Source of the DNA: Gemmatimonadales bacterium UBA7889
GTDB taxonomy: Bacteria > Gemmatimonadota > Gemmatimonadetes > Longimicrobiales > Gaopeijiaceae
Direction of reading: 5' to 3'
DNA: 26,514 bases
Assembly (NCBI GenBank): GCA_002501085.1
Contig: DLRL01000051.1
Location: 1 to 26,514, forward strand
How positions within the stretch are numbered: position 1 is the first letter of the stretch; each line of letters begins with the position of its first letter. This document shows positions 1 to 8,604 of this stretch, one piece after another. Both the position numbers and the translations under genes were made by a program. A model generated the notes under the pieces. It had not been told where the DNA came from and did not search any database. It saw only the letters and a program-made list of their open reading frames with translations.

Positions 1-410
1 TCTGGCTCAGCGGCTTCTGGCTCAGCGGTTCCACCATCGGAGTCGTCTCCAGCTGCCATGAGACCCGTCCAGAGAACAAGTAAGAAACTCATGATTGCGA
101 CACCGGCGATGACCGTAGCGAGGTTGCCTAGAAAACCAACCACAAACTCGCCAACATATGGAATGTCCATCAACACTCCGTCATTTGGCGTGCCCATTGC
201 GCGGTCCCCACCCGCATCTGCGATCGCTGGTAGAAACGCAGCCAGTACGTACATCGCTACCCGAGTGGCCACGTCTTCAATTGGATTTGCGATTCCCATG
301 ACGAGACCGAGTAGCACTAGCACGAGTCCGTAATACGCAAACATATCCGGAAGAAGCGTTGCTACTGCAGCAACAACTACCGATACCAACAACAGAGTTT
401 TCTGACTCAT
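1..410 (-). CDS. Hypothetical multi-pass membrane protein, 3' end cut by window edge
   Basis: The frame opens with ATG at 408-410 and stays open to the left edge for about 136 codons. The start is preceded by a GAGAGG Shine-Dalgarno about six bases upstream. The protein begins MSQKTLLLVSVVVAAVATLL and has about four hydrophobic segments, near residues 4-20, 24-42, 49-65 and 87-118. The cytoplasmic or periplasmic tail after them is acidic and repetitive, with the unit Ala-Glu-Pro-Glu-Ala encoded by a 15-bp direct repeat (1-15 and 16-30). I recognise no family. It is divergent from gltA and shares the upstream region with it. The C-terminus lies outside the window, so length and any further domain are unknown. 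The plus-strand frame at 58-333 is its antisense shadow. Confidence 0.75.
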   Translation of the reverse strand, partial: MSQKTLLLVSVVVAAVATLLPDMFAYYGLVLVLLGLVMGIANPIEDVATRVAMYVLAAFLPAIADAGGDRAMGTPNDGVLMDIPYVGEFVVGFLGNLATVIAGVAIMSFLLVLWTGLMAAGDDSDGGTAEPEAAEP

Positions 411-474
411 ATGGTGACCTCTCGTTGATGTTTCACAACAAATCGCTGAACTACAGCTTAAACGCGACCCCTTG

Positions 475-503
475 TATATAAGTCAGCGAGGCGCTCCCGT
501 AAA
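475..503 (-). promoter_or_regulatory. Candidate sigma70-type promoter for the edge membrane protein
   Basis: Reading the minus strand, TTTACG (498-503) and TATATA (475-480) are separated by 17 bases. Each hexamer matches 4 of 6 positions of the E. coli consensus. The predicted start would give a leader of about 60 nt before the ATG at 410. Seen by eye only; the sigma-factor preferences of this organism are unknown. Confidence 0.3.
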
Positions 504-588
504 ATCGAAGGTCGAAAACGGTGTTGGCTGGAGGACACGTTGGCAGGGTATAATCCCTGACAGTTGGCTCGTGTTGTCCCTTGTCCCC

Positions 589-617
589 TTGGGAGGTCCT
601 CTACGCGTCTATATAAT
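589..617 (+). promoter_or_regulatory. Candidate promoter for gltA
   Basis: TTGGGA (589-594) and a perfect TATAAT (612-617) lie 17 bases apart, giving a predicted leader of about 75 nt before the citrate synthase ATG. A second perfect TATAAT lies at 549-554 with TTGGCT (524-529) 19 bases upstream, so tandem promoters are possible. The rest of 411-697 shows no convincing gene; the 66-codon frame at 472-672 has no recognisable content. Confidence 0.4.
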
Positions 618-697
618 AAAGGGCTATTGGAGGCAACTGAGCTGCTTGACCCTGACAGAGAGATGTAACTAAAGGCGGCAGCTTCGCTGGAGAAACG

Positions 698-2011
698 ATG
701 GGCGATAATGTAACCGAGCCGAAGAACACTCTTTCGATCCGCGATAACCGGACAGGGCGAGACTACGAGGTCGATATCCTGAATGGTGATGTTATTCGGG
801 CTATGGATCTTAGAAAGATCAAGGTTGAGGAAAGCGACTTCGGGATGATGGCCTACGATCCCGCGTTCACTAATACCGCATCAACCTATAGCACAGTGAC
901 GTATATCGATGGGGGTGAGGGGATCCTCCGTTACCGTGGGTATCCGATCGAACAGCTTGCGGAGCAGAGTTCCCATTTGGAAGTCTCATACCTGCTACTT
1001 AAGGGGGAGTTGCCAACTGAAACTGAGCTCGCAGAGTTCGTGTCTGACGTTACGACTCACACGTACGTGCATGAGAACCTCAAGGATTTGCTAGAGGGTT
1101 TTCGTTACGATGCCCACACAATGGGGATGATGGTTAGTGCTGTCAGTGCGCTTTCCACGTTCTATCCGGAAGCAAAAGATGTTAGAGATCCTGAGGTACG
1201 CTGGCAGCAAGTCGTGCGGCTGGTAGCAAAGATGCCGACGATGGCTGCATATGCTTATCGACGTCTTCGCGGGCTTCCTTACGTGTATCCTGAAAATGAA
1301 CTCTCGTACACGTCGAACTTCCTGAACATGCTGTTTCGTATTGAAGCCAAAGACTATGAGAAGCCGAATCCCGTACTGGAGCGAGCCCTCGACGTTTTAT
1401 TCATCCTTCATGCGGATCATGAACAAAACTGTTCAACCACAACGATGCGTGCCATTGGCTCCTCCGGCACAGACCCATACTCGGCGCTTGCGGGGGCGAT
1501 GGCAGCCCTCTATGGCCCTATGCACGGTGGTGCTAACGAAGCCGTACTCAGGATGCTCGAGCGTATAGGTACGCTGGACAATGTCCCCGGTTTCATTGAG
1601 GGCGTAAAGACGAAAAAAGAACGGCTTATGGGCTTCGGTCACCGGGTTTATAAGGCGTACGACCCTCGTGCTAGCATCATCAAACGTACAGCTGATGAGG
1701 TTTTTGAGGTAACAGGGCGTAACCCACTGTTAGACATAGCATTAGAGCTAGAAAGAATCGCGCTAAATGAGGATTATTTCGTCACGCGAAATCTGTATCC
1801 AAACGTCGATTTCTACTCTGGTATGATCTACCAAGCAATGGGTTTCCCCGTGGAAATGTTCCCGGTCCTCTTCGCGATCCCAAGAGCTGTTGGATGGCTA
1901 GCTCAGTGGGAGGAGCTTCTCAGAGACCCGGAACAACGGATTGCTCGACCACGTCAGATCTATGTAGGGTCAGATGTTCGTGACTACATACCCATCGGGG
2001 AGCGCGGGTGA
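698..2011 (+). CDS. gltA: Citrate synthase (type II hexameric GltA class)
   Basis: This enzyme condenses acetyl-CoA with oxaloacetate to citrate, the entry step of the TCA cycle, in the cytoplasm. At 437 residues it has the usual length for the GltA class. The catalytic triad is visible: His276 in GPMHGGAN, His315 in the signature GFGHRVYKAYDPR, and Asp371 in NVDFYSG. The HADHEQN segment at 238-244 also matches the family. The N-terminal 50 residues match the beta-rich extension of bacterial GltA. The start is supported by GGAG at 689-692, five bases before ATG. Stop is TGA (2009-2011), directly after the conserved C-terminus, which shows TGA works as a normal stop in this genome. An MBL-fold hydrolase starts 10 bases downstream, so the two are probably co-transcribed. 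Confidence 0.97.
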   Translation: MGDNVTEPKNTLSIRDNRTGRDYEVDILNGDVIRAMDLRKIKVEESDFGMMAYDPAFTNTASTYSTVTYIDGGEGILRYRGYPIEQLAEQSSHLEVSYLLLKGELPTETELAEFVSDVTTHTYVHENLKDLLEGFRYDAHTMGMMVSAVSALSTFYPEAKDVRDPEVRWQQVVRLVAKMPTMAAYAYRRLRGLPYVYPENELSYTSNFLNMLFRIEAKDYEKPNPVLERALDVLFILHADHEQNCSTTTMRAIGSSGTDPYSALAGAMAALYGPMHGGANEAVLRMLERIGTLDNVPGFIEGVKTKKERLMGFGHRVYKAYDPRASIIKRTADEVFEVTGRNPLLDIALELERIALNEDYFVTRNLYPNVDFYSGMIYQAMGFPVEMFPVLFAIPRAVGWLAQWEELLRDPEQRIARPRQIYVGSDVRDYIPIGERG

Positions 2012-2021
2012 GCAAAAGGCA

Positions 2022-2903
2022 GTGAGTACGCCGGTCTGTATAGACCTCCTCCATTTAGGGCTTGAGGGTGCGATTGCGTGCTATCTGATCGATGGAAAAG
2101 AGCCTGCCATCGTTGATCCAGGTCCGACGACCACACTTGAAAGGCTCACATCAGAACTCGCCGGTCATGGGATTGGTAGTAAAGATCTTCGGCATGTACT
2201 ACTGACCCATATTCATCTGGATCACGCTGGGGCTACCGGAGATCTCTGCAAAATCTTTCCGCATGCGACAGTGCATGTCCATGAAGATGGAGCACCGCAT
2301 TTGGTCAACCCCGAGCGTTTGGTAGCCAGCACTCGGAGAACGTTCGGAGATGCACATGATCGCCTATGGGGGGAGATGAGACCTGTCGCGAGTGAGCGAA
2401 TAAGAATTTGGTATCCGGGCCAGGATGGTCCCTGGAGGGCACTCCGTCCTTTGCCGACCCCTGGTCACATCGACCACCATGTTGCTTATCTAGATGAGCG
2501 GGATGGTACATTTTTTTCAGGGGACTCGATGGGGATTGTTCTGTCAGGTGGTCCAACTCATCCTCCGACACCACCACCTTCAGTCGATCTGCGCGCCTGG
2601 ACTGACACACTTTCACAAATCCGTCAATTAGGCTCAGAAAGATTTGCGGTGACTCACTTTGGTATTTATGGAGACGTTGATAAACGCTGCACCGAACTGC
2701 AGGATCGCCTTAATGATCTTGAAGCTAGAGTGCGAATAGGTCTCGCAAATGGTGACGAGGAAGACGCGCAGCGATTTGGAAACGAGGTGTGTGAAGAACT
2801 GGGGAAATACATGGGTCCAGAGAAGGCAGTCCGCTACTTTGAAATGTTCTCCGCGTCGAGAGATTGGAAAGGTGTAGCTTTCTATTTAAAGCGAAATCCT
2901 TAA
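2022..2903 (+). CDS. MBL-fold metallo-hydrolase
   Basis: This is a metallo-beta-lactamase-fold hydrolase of the glyoxalase II-like type; the substrate is not evident. Counting from GTG at 2022, it has 293 residues. The zinc ligands are in place: the HxHxDH motif THIHLDH (His63, His65, Asp67, His68), His149 in TPGHIDHH, Asp168 in FFSGDS and His212 in VTHFG. The frame also contains an ATG at 1974, but that start overlaps the citrate synthase end by 38 bases. The family-like sequence (STPVCIDLLHLGLEGAIACY) begins at the GTG, which is why I chose it. The last 80 residues are helical and charged, following the MBL core. Its TAA abuts the ATG of the next gene. I cannot tell whether it has a role linked to citrate synthase. 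Confidence 0.88.
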   Translation: MSTPVCIDLLHLGLEGAIACYLIDGKEPAIVDPGPTTTLERLTSELAGHGIGSKDLRHVLLTHIHLDHAGATGDLCKIFPHATVHVHEDGAPHLVNPERLVASTRRTFGDAHDRLWGEMRPVASERIRIWYPGQDGPWRALRPLPTPGHIDHHVAYLDERDGTFFSGDSMGIVLSGGPTHPPTPPPSVDLRAWTDTLSQIRQLGSERFAVTHFGIYGDVDKRCTELQDRLNDLEARVRIGLANGDEEDAQRFGNEVCEELGKYMGPEKAVRYFEMFSASRDWKGVAFYLKRNP

Positions 2904-4937
2904 ATGGAGACTGACGTTAACCAGATGGAGGCACGTGATTTGATGGGCCAGGTACTCGCGTTCGGTGCTCGTGTCCTAGGGGTTAGTACGTTGGTGATAC
3001 TCACCGCGATACCTTCCGCAGCTGCTATGATAGTACAGCAGGATAATTCTTCATTAAGGCCAATTCCTGCACCAGTAGTTCTTCCGCAATTCTACGAGAG
3101 AGCACTCACTCGGGGTTGGAGAAGCGAGGATGGAAGCCCGGGCCATTCATACTGGAAGCAATCGGCCTCATATGATCTAGATGCGTCACTAGACCCGGAG
3201 ACAGGGCATCTAGAGGGTACAGCTCGGATTCTTTATGCAAACAATGCGCCTGCGACGTTGCCCAGCGTTTTCTTGTATTTGTTGCAGAACCTTCATAAGG
3301 AGGGTTCACCTCGCTCGAATTCTGAGGAAGTCACCGGTGGTGTAACTCTGACTAGCGTATTTGCGGATGGAGAAGAGTTGAATGAGGGGGATTTAGAAGC
3401 AGGTCCCAGCTATAGAGTCGATGGGACGCTGCTTGAACTCCGGCCGAGCCTACCAGTTGAGGAAGGAGACACACTCGAACTTGAGATTGGCTGGGAGGTA
3501 ACTCTTCCTCAGAACGGATCAGGCCGAATGGGCCACTCAGATCATGAGATGTATTTTGTCGCGTACTGGTTCCCGAAGATGGCTGTTTTTGACGACCTCA
3601 GACTTTGGGATGCGGAGCCCTATCTAGGGAATGCAGAATTCTATGACGGATTCGCAGATTATACGGTTGCCCTGACGGTACCCGCTGGCTGGACGGTGAT
3701 GGCTACCGGTTCACTAGAGAACTCTGAAGAGGTCTTCTCGGCTTTGACGCTTGACCGTCTTGAGGAAGCTGCCGTCTCAGACGAACTAGTGATGATTGCA
3801 GGACAGGCTGAAAGAGATGCGGAGACGGTCACGGCGTATCCCGAGGATGGAATGCTGACCTACCGGTTTACGGCCGATAGTGTCCGAGATTTCACATGGA
3901 CGACATCTAATATACAGCGCTGGGATGCAACTTCAGCACTGGTTCCTGACCGGGATGAGGATGGTGAGGATGACCGTGTGCTAATCCACTCCTTTTGGCG
4001 TCCGAATAGGGCCCCGCTGTGGACGCAGCAGTGGCAATACGCAAAACAATCGATTGAGCATCATTCGGCCTACACGGGTTACAGCTATCCTTGGCCGCAT
4101 ATGACATCAGTTGAGGGTGCAGACATCATCAACGGTGGGATGGAATTTCCGATGCTGACGCTTATTGGTCCTTACGAGGGCGGGGGAGCACAAGCTCTGT
4201 TCAGCGTCACGTCACATGAGCTCGCTCATATGTGGATTCCGATGGTCGTTGGGTCAAATGAAAAACGACACGCGTGGATGGATGAGGGCGCGACCACCTT
4301 CCTAGCGAACGAAAGCCTCATAGAATTCTGGCCTGGTGTCGACCATCATCGGGTAGAAGCCAGAGGCTACTTGTATGCAGCTCAAGAGGGGCTAGAGCAA
4401 AGCATGATGAGACATGGTGACTGGTATGAGCCGGGTCCAGGTTACGGAACTGCTTCATACCCTAAGCCAGCTACACTAATGGTGGCATTAAGAGAGTTGA
4501 TGGGTGAGGATACGTGGGAAGCTGCATACCGAGCTTTTATTTCGGAGTGGGCATTTAAACACCCTACCCCCTGGGACTTTTTCTCCACATTCGAACGCTT
4601 TGCAGAACAGGATCTCGATTGGTTTTGGACGTCGTTCTACTTCGATACGTGGAAACTGGATCACGCGGTTGGGTTGGTCCAGCCACGTACAGGAGGAGGG
4701 GGAACTGTTGTTATTGAGGACCGAGGGTTTGCTCTATTCCCAGCTTCAGTGCGTATAAGGACATCAGGTGGTGAAGAATTAGAAGAATTTATTCCTGTGG
4801 AGCACTGGCTTTCGGGTAATACTCAGTATGAGATCGCAATTCCGCGCGAAGCTGGGTCTGTGGTACGAGTTGAGGTGGACCCTGATGGATACACGCCCGA
4901 CGCAGACCGTACCAATAATTTTTGGCCGCGGGGCTAG
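2904..4937 (+). CDS. Secreted M1 family zinc metallopeptidase
   Basis: This is a gluzincin aminopeptidase-like enzyme, probably exported to the periplasm. The 677-residue frame contains HELAH (438-442) followed 18 residues later by the third zinc ligand Glu461 in MDEGA, the HEXXH-X18-E arrangement of family M1. The substrate-binding loop appears as GGMEFP (411-416), a variant of the usual GxMEN, where Glu414 would bind the free N-terminus. Residues 18-42 form a hydrophobic segment ending SAAA, consistent with a signal peptide. The first ATG directly follows the preceding TAA (TAAATG), which suggests translational coupling. An ATG at 2943 has GGAGG 11 bases upstream and would give a more compact signal peptide, so the true start may be there. 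The C-terminal 70 residues form a beta-rich domain. Confidence 0.92.
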   Translation: METDVNQMEARDLMGQVLAFGARVLGVSTLVILTAIPSAAAMIVQQDNSSLRPIPAPVVLPQFYERALTRGWRSEDGSPGHSYWKQSASYDLDASLDPETGHLEGTARILYANNAPATLPSVFLYLLQNLHKEGSPRSNSEEVTGGVTLTSVFADGEELNEGDLEAGPSYRVDGTLLELRPSLPVEEGDTLELEIGWEVTLPQNGSGRMGHSDHEMYFVAYWFPKMAVFDDLRLWDAEPYLGNAEFYDGFADYTVALTVPAGWTVMATGSLENSEEVFSALTLDRLEEAAVSDELVMIAGQAERDAETVTAYPEDGMLTYRFTADSVRDFTWTTSNIQRWDATSALVPDRDEDGEDDRVLIHSFWRPNRAPLWTQQWQYAKQSIEHHSAYTGYSYPWPHMTSVEGADIINGGMEFPMLTLIGPYEGGGAQALFSVTSHELAHMWIPMVVGSNEKRHAWMDEGATTFLANESLIEFWPGVDHHRVEARGYLYAAQEGLEQSMMRHGDWYEPGPGYGTASYPKPATLMVALRELMGEDTWEAAYRAFISEWAFKHPTPWDFFSTFERFAEQDLDWFWTSFYFDTWKLDHAVGLVQPRTGGGGTVVIEDRGFALFPASVRIRTSGGEELEEFIPVEHWLSGNTQYEIAIPREAGSVVRVEVDPDGYTPDADRTNNFWPRG

Positions 4938-4987
4938 CTTCCCTAGCATCGATTACATGATAGATATGCTGTTTTAAGAGTTGCGGC

Positions 4988-7900
4988 TTAAGTAAAACTC
5001 TTGATGCCCGGAGGGCTCTGCCGTAGAGCTGTAAGATATCGGAAAGGACCCGTGCTGGTTCGTTTCAGTTTAGTTGGGTATTCCATGTTGTCGGGCGAAG
5101 ATATTTTCTGCAGTTCCTGCTGGTGTATAGGTGCGCCGGGGACACGGAGTGCTCGGATATCGTTGGCGATCACATTAATCGTAGTGCCATCTTTTTGTAG
5201 TCGGCCACTTACCGCCAGAAACGTTTCCATGCGAACGGCGTTTCGGTCTCGTTTATAGACATCAGGCCTCACGATGACATTGATTGGCCCGTATTCATCT
5301 TCCATCAATACGAAGACGTACCCCTTAGCAGTACCTGGTCGTTGACGTGTTGTGACAAGCCCTGCAACACGCACCGTGCTCCCTTGTCTGAGAAGTGGAA
5401 GCCGGTCAGAGGTTAGGGTGTCTTTCGGTAGGACATTTTTGAGCAGCGATAGCGGGTGGAGTTCTGTTGAGAAGTGGAGCATTTGGTACTCAGCGATCAT
5501 TTGTTCAGTTTGTCCAATGTCTGGAAAAGAGATGTTCTCATACGGATTGCCTAAGGCGAGCTCGGTCTGTGTGTGATTGTCACGACTGCGGTTACAGTTG
5601 TTGTTCGTGTCGGGTCCAAGCCATAGCCCTGCCTGCCAGAGGAGTTCACGCCGGGTGAGACCAAACTCCTTAAAGCCACCCACCCAGATAAGGTTTTCGA
5701 TCGCGGGCCGCTGGAGCCCGGACGGTGTTCTGCGTAAGAAATCAGTGAGAGAAATGTAAGGGCCGTTACACCTCCGTTCCTTGACGATATGCTCGGCGAT
5801 TTCAGCTCCCCAGTTTCGCACAAATCCAAGTCCTATACGCAAGTCAGTTCTCTCGACAGTACACACTACATCGCTTTTGTTTATGTGCGGGGGCAGTGTT
5901 TGAATCCCATTGCGGCGTGCATCCCGGCCGAGGGCATCGAGTGAATAGAAGCCCATCGGCTGGTTATTGAAGAGTGCAACATAGAATTCGGTCGGGTAGT
6001 GATGGCGTAGCCATGCCGATTGGTACGCTAGCAGGCCGAAGGCAGTAGCATGGGATTTTGGGAATCCGAATTCGGAGAAAGCTGTCACTTGTGCGAATAC
6101 TTCACGTGCTGTTGCCTCACCAACTCCATTGGTTAATGCGCCTTTCCGGAAGTTTTCCCAGTGGGCCATGAGAGCTTCTTTGGAGCGTTTCCGGCTCATC
6201 GCACGTCTCAGTTCCTCTGCTTGACCATCCGAAAAATTTGCAAGTGCCTGACAAATTTTGAGAACCTGGTCTTGGAAGATTACCACACCGAGTGTTTCAC
6301 TGAGTGCTTCTTCCAAGAGAGGATGGGGGTAGGGGATCTCATAGTTGGGATTTTCCCGAATTATCTCGCGCCTCTTCACATACGGGTTTACCGCACCACC
6401 CACGATAGGTCCGGGTCGTACGATTGCTACCTGAATAGCAAGTTCAGCGAGGTTTCTTGGACGAGTACGTCGAAGCATCTGGATTTGGGCACGACTCTCA
6501 ACCTGGAACAGGCCGACAGTGTCACCTGAGCAGATGCGATCATAGATCGCTTTTTCTTCGAAATCGATACGTGATAGGTCAGGGGCTGTGTCGTGACGTT
6601 GAGCGATCAAATTAATGCTGTCCTCAACCAGCGAGAGCATGCCGAGCGCGAGGAAGTCGATTTTGATGAAGCCTGCGTCTTCACACGAATCCTTATCCCA
6701 CTGGCAGAGGACCCGGCCTTCCCAGGCAGCGGGCTGAAGAGGGACAATCTCGATGAGCGGACGGCTTGAGATGATCATCCCACCCACATGCTGAGAAATA
6801 TGGCGTGGAAGTCCAGAGATGTTTTCAGCGAGTTCACCAAGCAGTCTCCAGAGATGAGCATCTGCGCGTGCTTTAAACTCAGGCAGAGCTCCGATCTCCT
6901 CAGCAAGCATGGAGGCTGAGCGGTGCTCAGCAAGCTTGGATAGCTTTTCGAGTTCACCAATAGGGAGATCGAGTGCTTTCCCAACTTCGCGGACTGCCGA
7001 ACGAAGCCGGTATGTCGGAAAAGTACAAACGAGCCCCGTATGGTTATATCCGTACTTTTCGTAGACACGAAGAATCAGTTTCTCTCGGATGTCTCTTGGA
7101 AAATCTAGGTCAATATCAGGGACGTTTTGGAGTGCCTCGTTAAGGAAGCGGCCTAGGAAGAGGTTGTTCTTTACCGGGTCGATGTGAGAGAGTCCGATCA
7201 AATAGCAGATAATTGACGATACTGAAGAGCCTCGGCCTCGGCCTGGGGGTAAGCCAGATCGGACTCGAGGGGTATCTCCACGAACTTCCCGTGCAACCTC
7301 ATTAGCCAGTAACATGATATCACGGTAGACGAGAAAAAATCCTGCGAGTCCGTGCAGATCTACGAGGGCGAGTTCGGTATGCAGGCGTTCCTCAGCCTCT
7401 TTTAGTTCAGTGCCTCCAGGTTTATACAGCGTGGAGATCTTGGACTTACAAATTGCAGCGAGTGTTTTAAGAGCATCGCTCTGATCTGATCCTTCAAAGT
7501 TGGGAAACTCGTACCCAAGGTCTTCGGTCAGGTCAAAGGCGGCACAACGTTCGGCGATCAGAAGCGTGTTCGTAAGCGCTTCTGGACGATTTTCAAAACG
7601 GTGCTGCATCTCCCAGGGTTCCGGAAGATGGAAGAGGCGATTTGCCCGGCGCGCTCTGTGGGCGCCTTCGAGTGTAGTCCTGTTCTTGATCGAGACCAGT
7701 ATATCTTGGAGTTGATGCCGTTCTGGCCTGTGATAGTGGACGTTTCCTGTGGCGACAACTCCGAGCCCCAGACGGCCCGCGAGGCGGGCAAGTGCTTTGT
7801 TACGGGACGCATCTCCCTTGACACAGTTGTCTTGCAATTCAGCAAAGACATTTCCAGGACCAAAGGATTGCACGAATTGCTTTGTCAACGTTTCTGCTTC

Positions 7901-8347
7901 AGCTACTGAAGATTCGAGTGCTGATGCAATTGGGCTTTTTCGACATCCAGTGAGTAGGATTAATCCTTCGGAAAGCTCCAGTAGAGAGGATAGTGGAAGC
8001 CGAGCGTCACCTCGTTCCGAGCCCATGTGTGCTTCGGTCAGAAGCCGACACAGGTTGGAGTAACCAGAAGGGGATTCGGCTAGGAGAGTGACATGGTGGC
8101 CATCTTTGGGCTCCTTCACATTCGGAAAGCACTCACGGAGGGTGACCTCGGCACCAGTGATCGGTTGGAGACCGGATAGGCGTGCTGCCTGTGCAAACTC
8201 CATTGAACCATAAAGGCCATTATGGTCAGTCAGAGCCAAGGCTGGGTAGCCAAGCTCAATGGCACGCATGACCAACTCCTCTGGGTGGGATGCACCATCC
8301 AAGAAAGAAAAACCAGAATGACAGTGCAGCTCGATGTAAGGGTTCAT
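4988..8347 (-). CDS. dnaE2: Error-prone DNA polymerase III alpha subunit (DnaE2/ImuC type)
   Basis: This C-family polymerase is the catalytic subunit used in damage-induced mutagenesis in bacteria with DnaE2. The N-terminal PHP domain starts ELHCHSGFSFLDGASHPEEL and has the TDH motif near residue 42. The polymerase aspartates are in PDIDLDF (Asp411 and Asp413 from the ATG) and KIDFLALGML (Asp564). KIDFLALGML and the C-terminal OB-fold with RQRPGTAKG are typical of DnaE2 rather than replicative DnaE. At 1119 residues it is near the family length. I chose ATG 8345-8347 because AAGGA lies seven bases upstream; GTG at 8348-8350 would be too close to it. No imuA or imuB partner is visible here, although DnaE2 often sits with them. 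It converges with the M1 peptidase gene across 50 bases. Confidence 0.95.
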   Translation of the reverse strand: MNPYIELHCHSGFSFLDGASHPEELVMRAIELGYPALALTDHNGLYGSMEFAQAARLSGLQPITGAEVTLRECFPNVKEPKDGHHVTLLAESPSGYSNLCRLLTEAHMGSERGDARLPLSSLLELSEGLILLTGCRKSPIASALESSVAEAETLTKQFVQSFGPGNVFAELQDNCVKGDASRNKALARLAGRLGLGVVATGNVHYHRPERHQLQDILVSIKNRTTLEGAHRARRANRLFHLPEPWEMQHRFENRPEALTNTLLIAERCAAFDLTEDLGYEFPNFEGSDQSDALKTLAAICKSKISTLYKPGGTELKEAEERLHTELALVDLHGLAGFFLVYRDIMLLANEVAREVRGDTPRVRSGLPPGRGRGSSVSSIICYLIGLSHIDPVKNNLFLGRFLNEALQNVPDIDLDFPRDIREKLILRVYEKYGYNHTGLVCTFPTYRLRSAVREVGKALDLPIGELEKLSKLAEHRSASMLAEEIGALPEFKARADAHLWRLLGELAENISGLPRHISQHVGGMIISSRPLIEIVPLQPAAWEGRVLCQWDKDSCEDAGFIKIDFLALGMLSLVEDSINLIAQRHDTAPDLSRIDFEEKAIYDRICSGDTVGLFQVESRAQIQMLRRTRPRNLAELAIQVAIVRPGPIVGGAVNPYVKRREIIRENPNYEIPYPHPLLEEALSETLGVVIFQDQVLKICQALANFSDGQAEELRRAMSRKRSKEALMAHWENFRKGALTNGVGEATAREVFAQVTAFSEFGFPKSHATAFGLLAYQSAWLRHHYPTEFYVALFNNQPMGFYSLDALGRDARRNGIQTLPPHINKSDVVCTVERTDLRIGLGFVRNWGAEIAEHIVKERRCNGPYISLTDFLRRTPSGLQRPAIENLIWVGGFKEFGLTRRELLWQAGLWLGPDTNNNCNRSRDNHTQTELALGNPYENISFPDIGQTEQMIAEYQMLHFSTELHPLSLLKNVLPKDTLTSDRLPLLRQGSTVRVAGLVTTRQRPGTAKGYVFVLMEDEYGPINVIVRPDVYKRDRNAVRMETFLAVSGRLQKDGTTINVIANDIRALRVPGAPIHQQELQKISSPDNMEYPTKLKRTSTGPFRYLTALRQSPPGIKSFT

Positions 8348-8413
8348 CACCGGGTCCTTGATTTCCGCACATACCCACCCGGCACATCACCGAGTGCTTT
8401 AAATTACTTTGTC

Positions 8414-8427
8414 CCCACGTTTGTGGG
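8414..8427. repeat. Perfect inverted repeat in the dnaE2/osmC divergent region
   Basis: CCCAC-GTTT-GTGGG is a perfect 5-bp inverted repeat with a 4-base spacer, 66 bases upstream of the dnaE2 start. It could be an operator half-site pair or a small hairpin. I could not match it to a known LexA box. Confidence 0.35.
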
Positions 8428-8454
8428 CTCAGCTCATTTGATTCCGAAGCACAG

Positions 8455-8476
8455 AAACCGAAGATAAACCGAATAT
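8455..8476. repeat. Two tandem 11-bp repeats between dnaE2 and osmC
   Basis: AAACCGAAGAT (8455-8465) is followed directly by AAACCGAATAT (8466-8476), and a further CCGAAG stands at 8444-8449. The 11-bp period is about one helical turn, as for a protein-binding site, but only two clear copies exist. No other function is visible in 8348-8604. Confidence 0.35.
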
Positions 8477-8548
8477 ATTGCTCTGCAAATAGGCCCGGGT
8501 CATTTGCGAATAAGCCTTAGGCTCTGAAATAGGGTTTTGTGCCTGCTG

Positions 8549-8578
8549 TTGCCTGGGTACCTGACAGAGCTGTACGAT
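8549..8578 (+). promoter_or_regulatory. Candidate promoter for the OsmC selenoprotein gene
   Basis: TTGCCT (8549-8554) and TACGAT (8573-8578) are 18 bases apart, each 4 of 6 to consensus. Transcription would begin near 8585, just before the AAGGGAG ribosome-binding site at 8591-8597. Weak evidence from sequence alone. Confidence 0.3.
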
Positions 8579-8604
8579 GCGCTCGACCTTAAGGGAGTAC
8601 ACCC

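Noticed and set aside
1..30. 15-bp direct repeat at the left edge as a CRISPR or satellite repeat
   Set aside because: It is in frame with the membrane protein and simply encodes an Ala-Glu-Pro-Glu-Ala repeat in its tail.
472..672. 66-codon open frame upstream of gltA
   Set aside because: It overlaps both candidate gltA promoters, has no recognisable protein features and no good ribosome-binding site.
4976..5002. 7-bp inverted repeat (AAGAGTT/AACTCTT) at the M1 peptidase/dnaE2 junction as a terminator
   Set aside because: The stem is AT-rich, has a 13-base loop and lacks a T-run on the correct side on either strand; it also overlaps the dnaE2 coding end.
8348..8604. LexA/SOS box for dnaE2
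   Set aside because: I searched by eye for CTG-type and GAAC-type LexA sites and found none; the repeats present do not match them.
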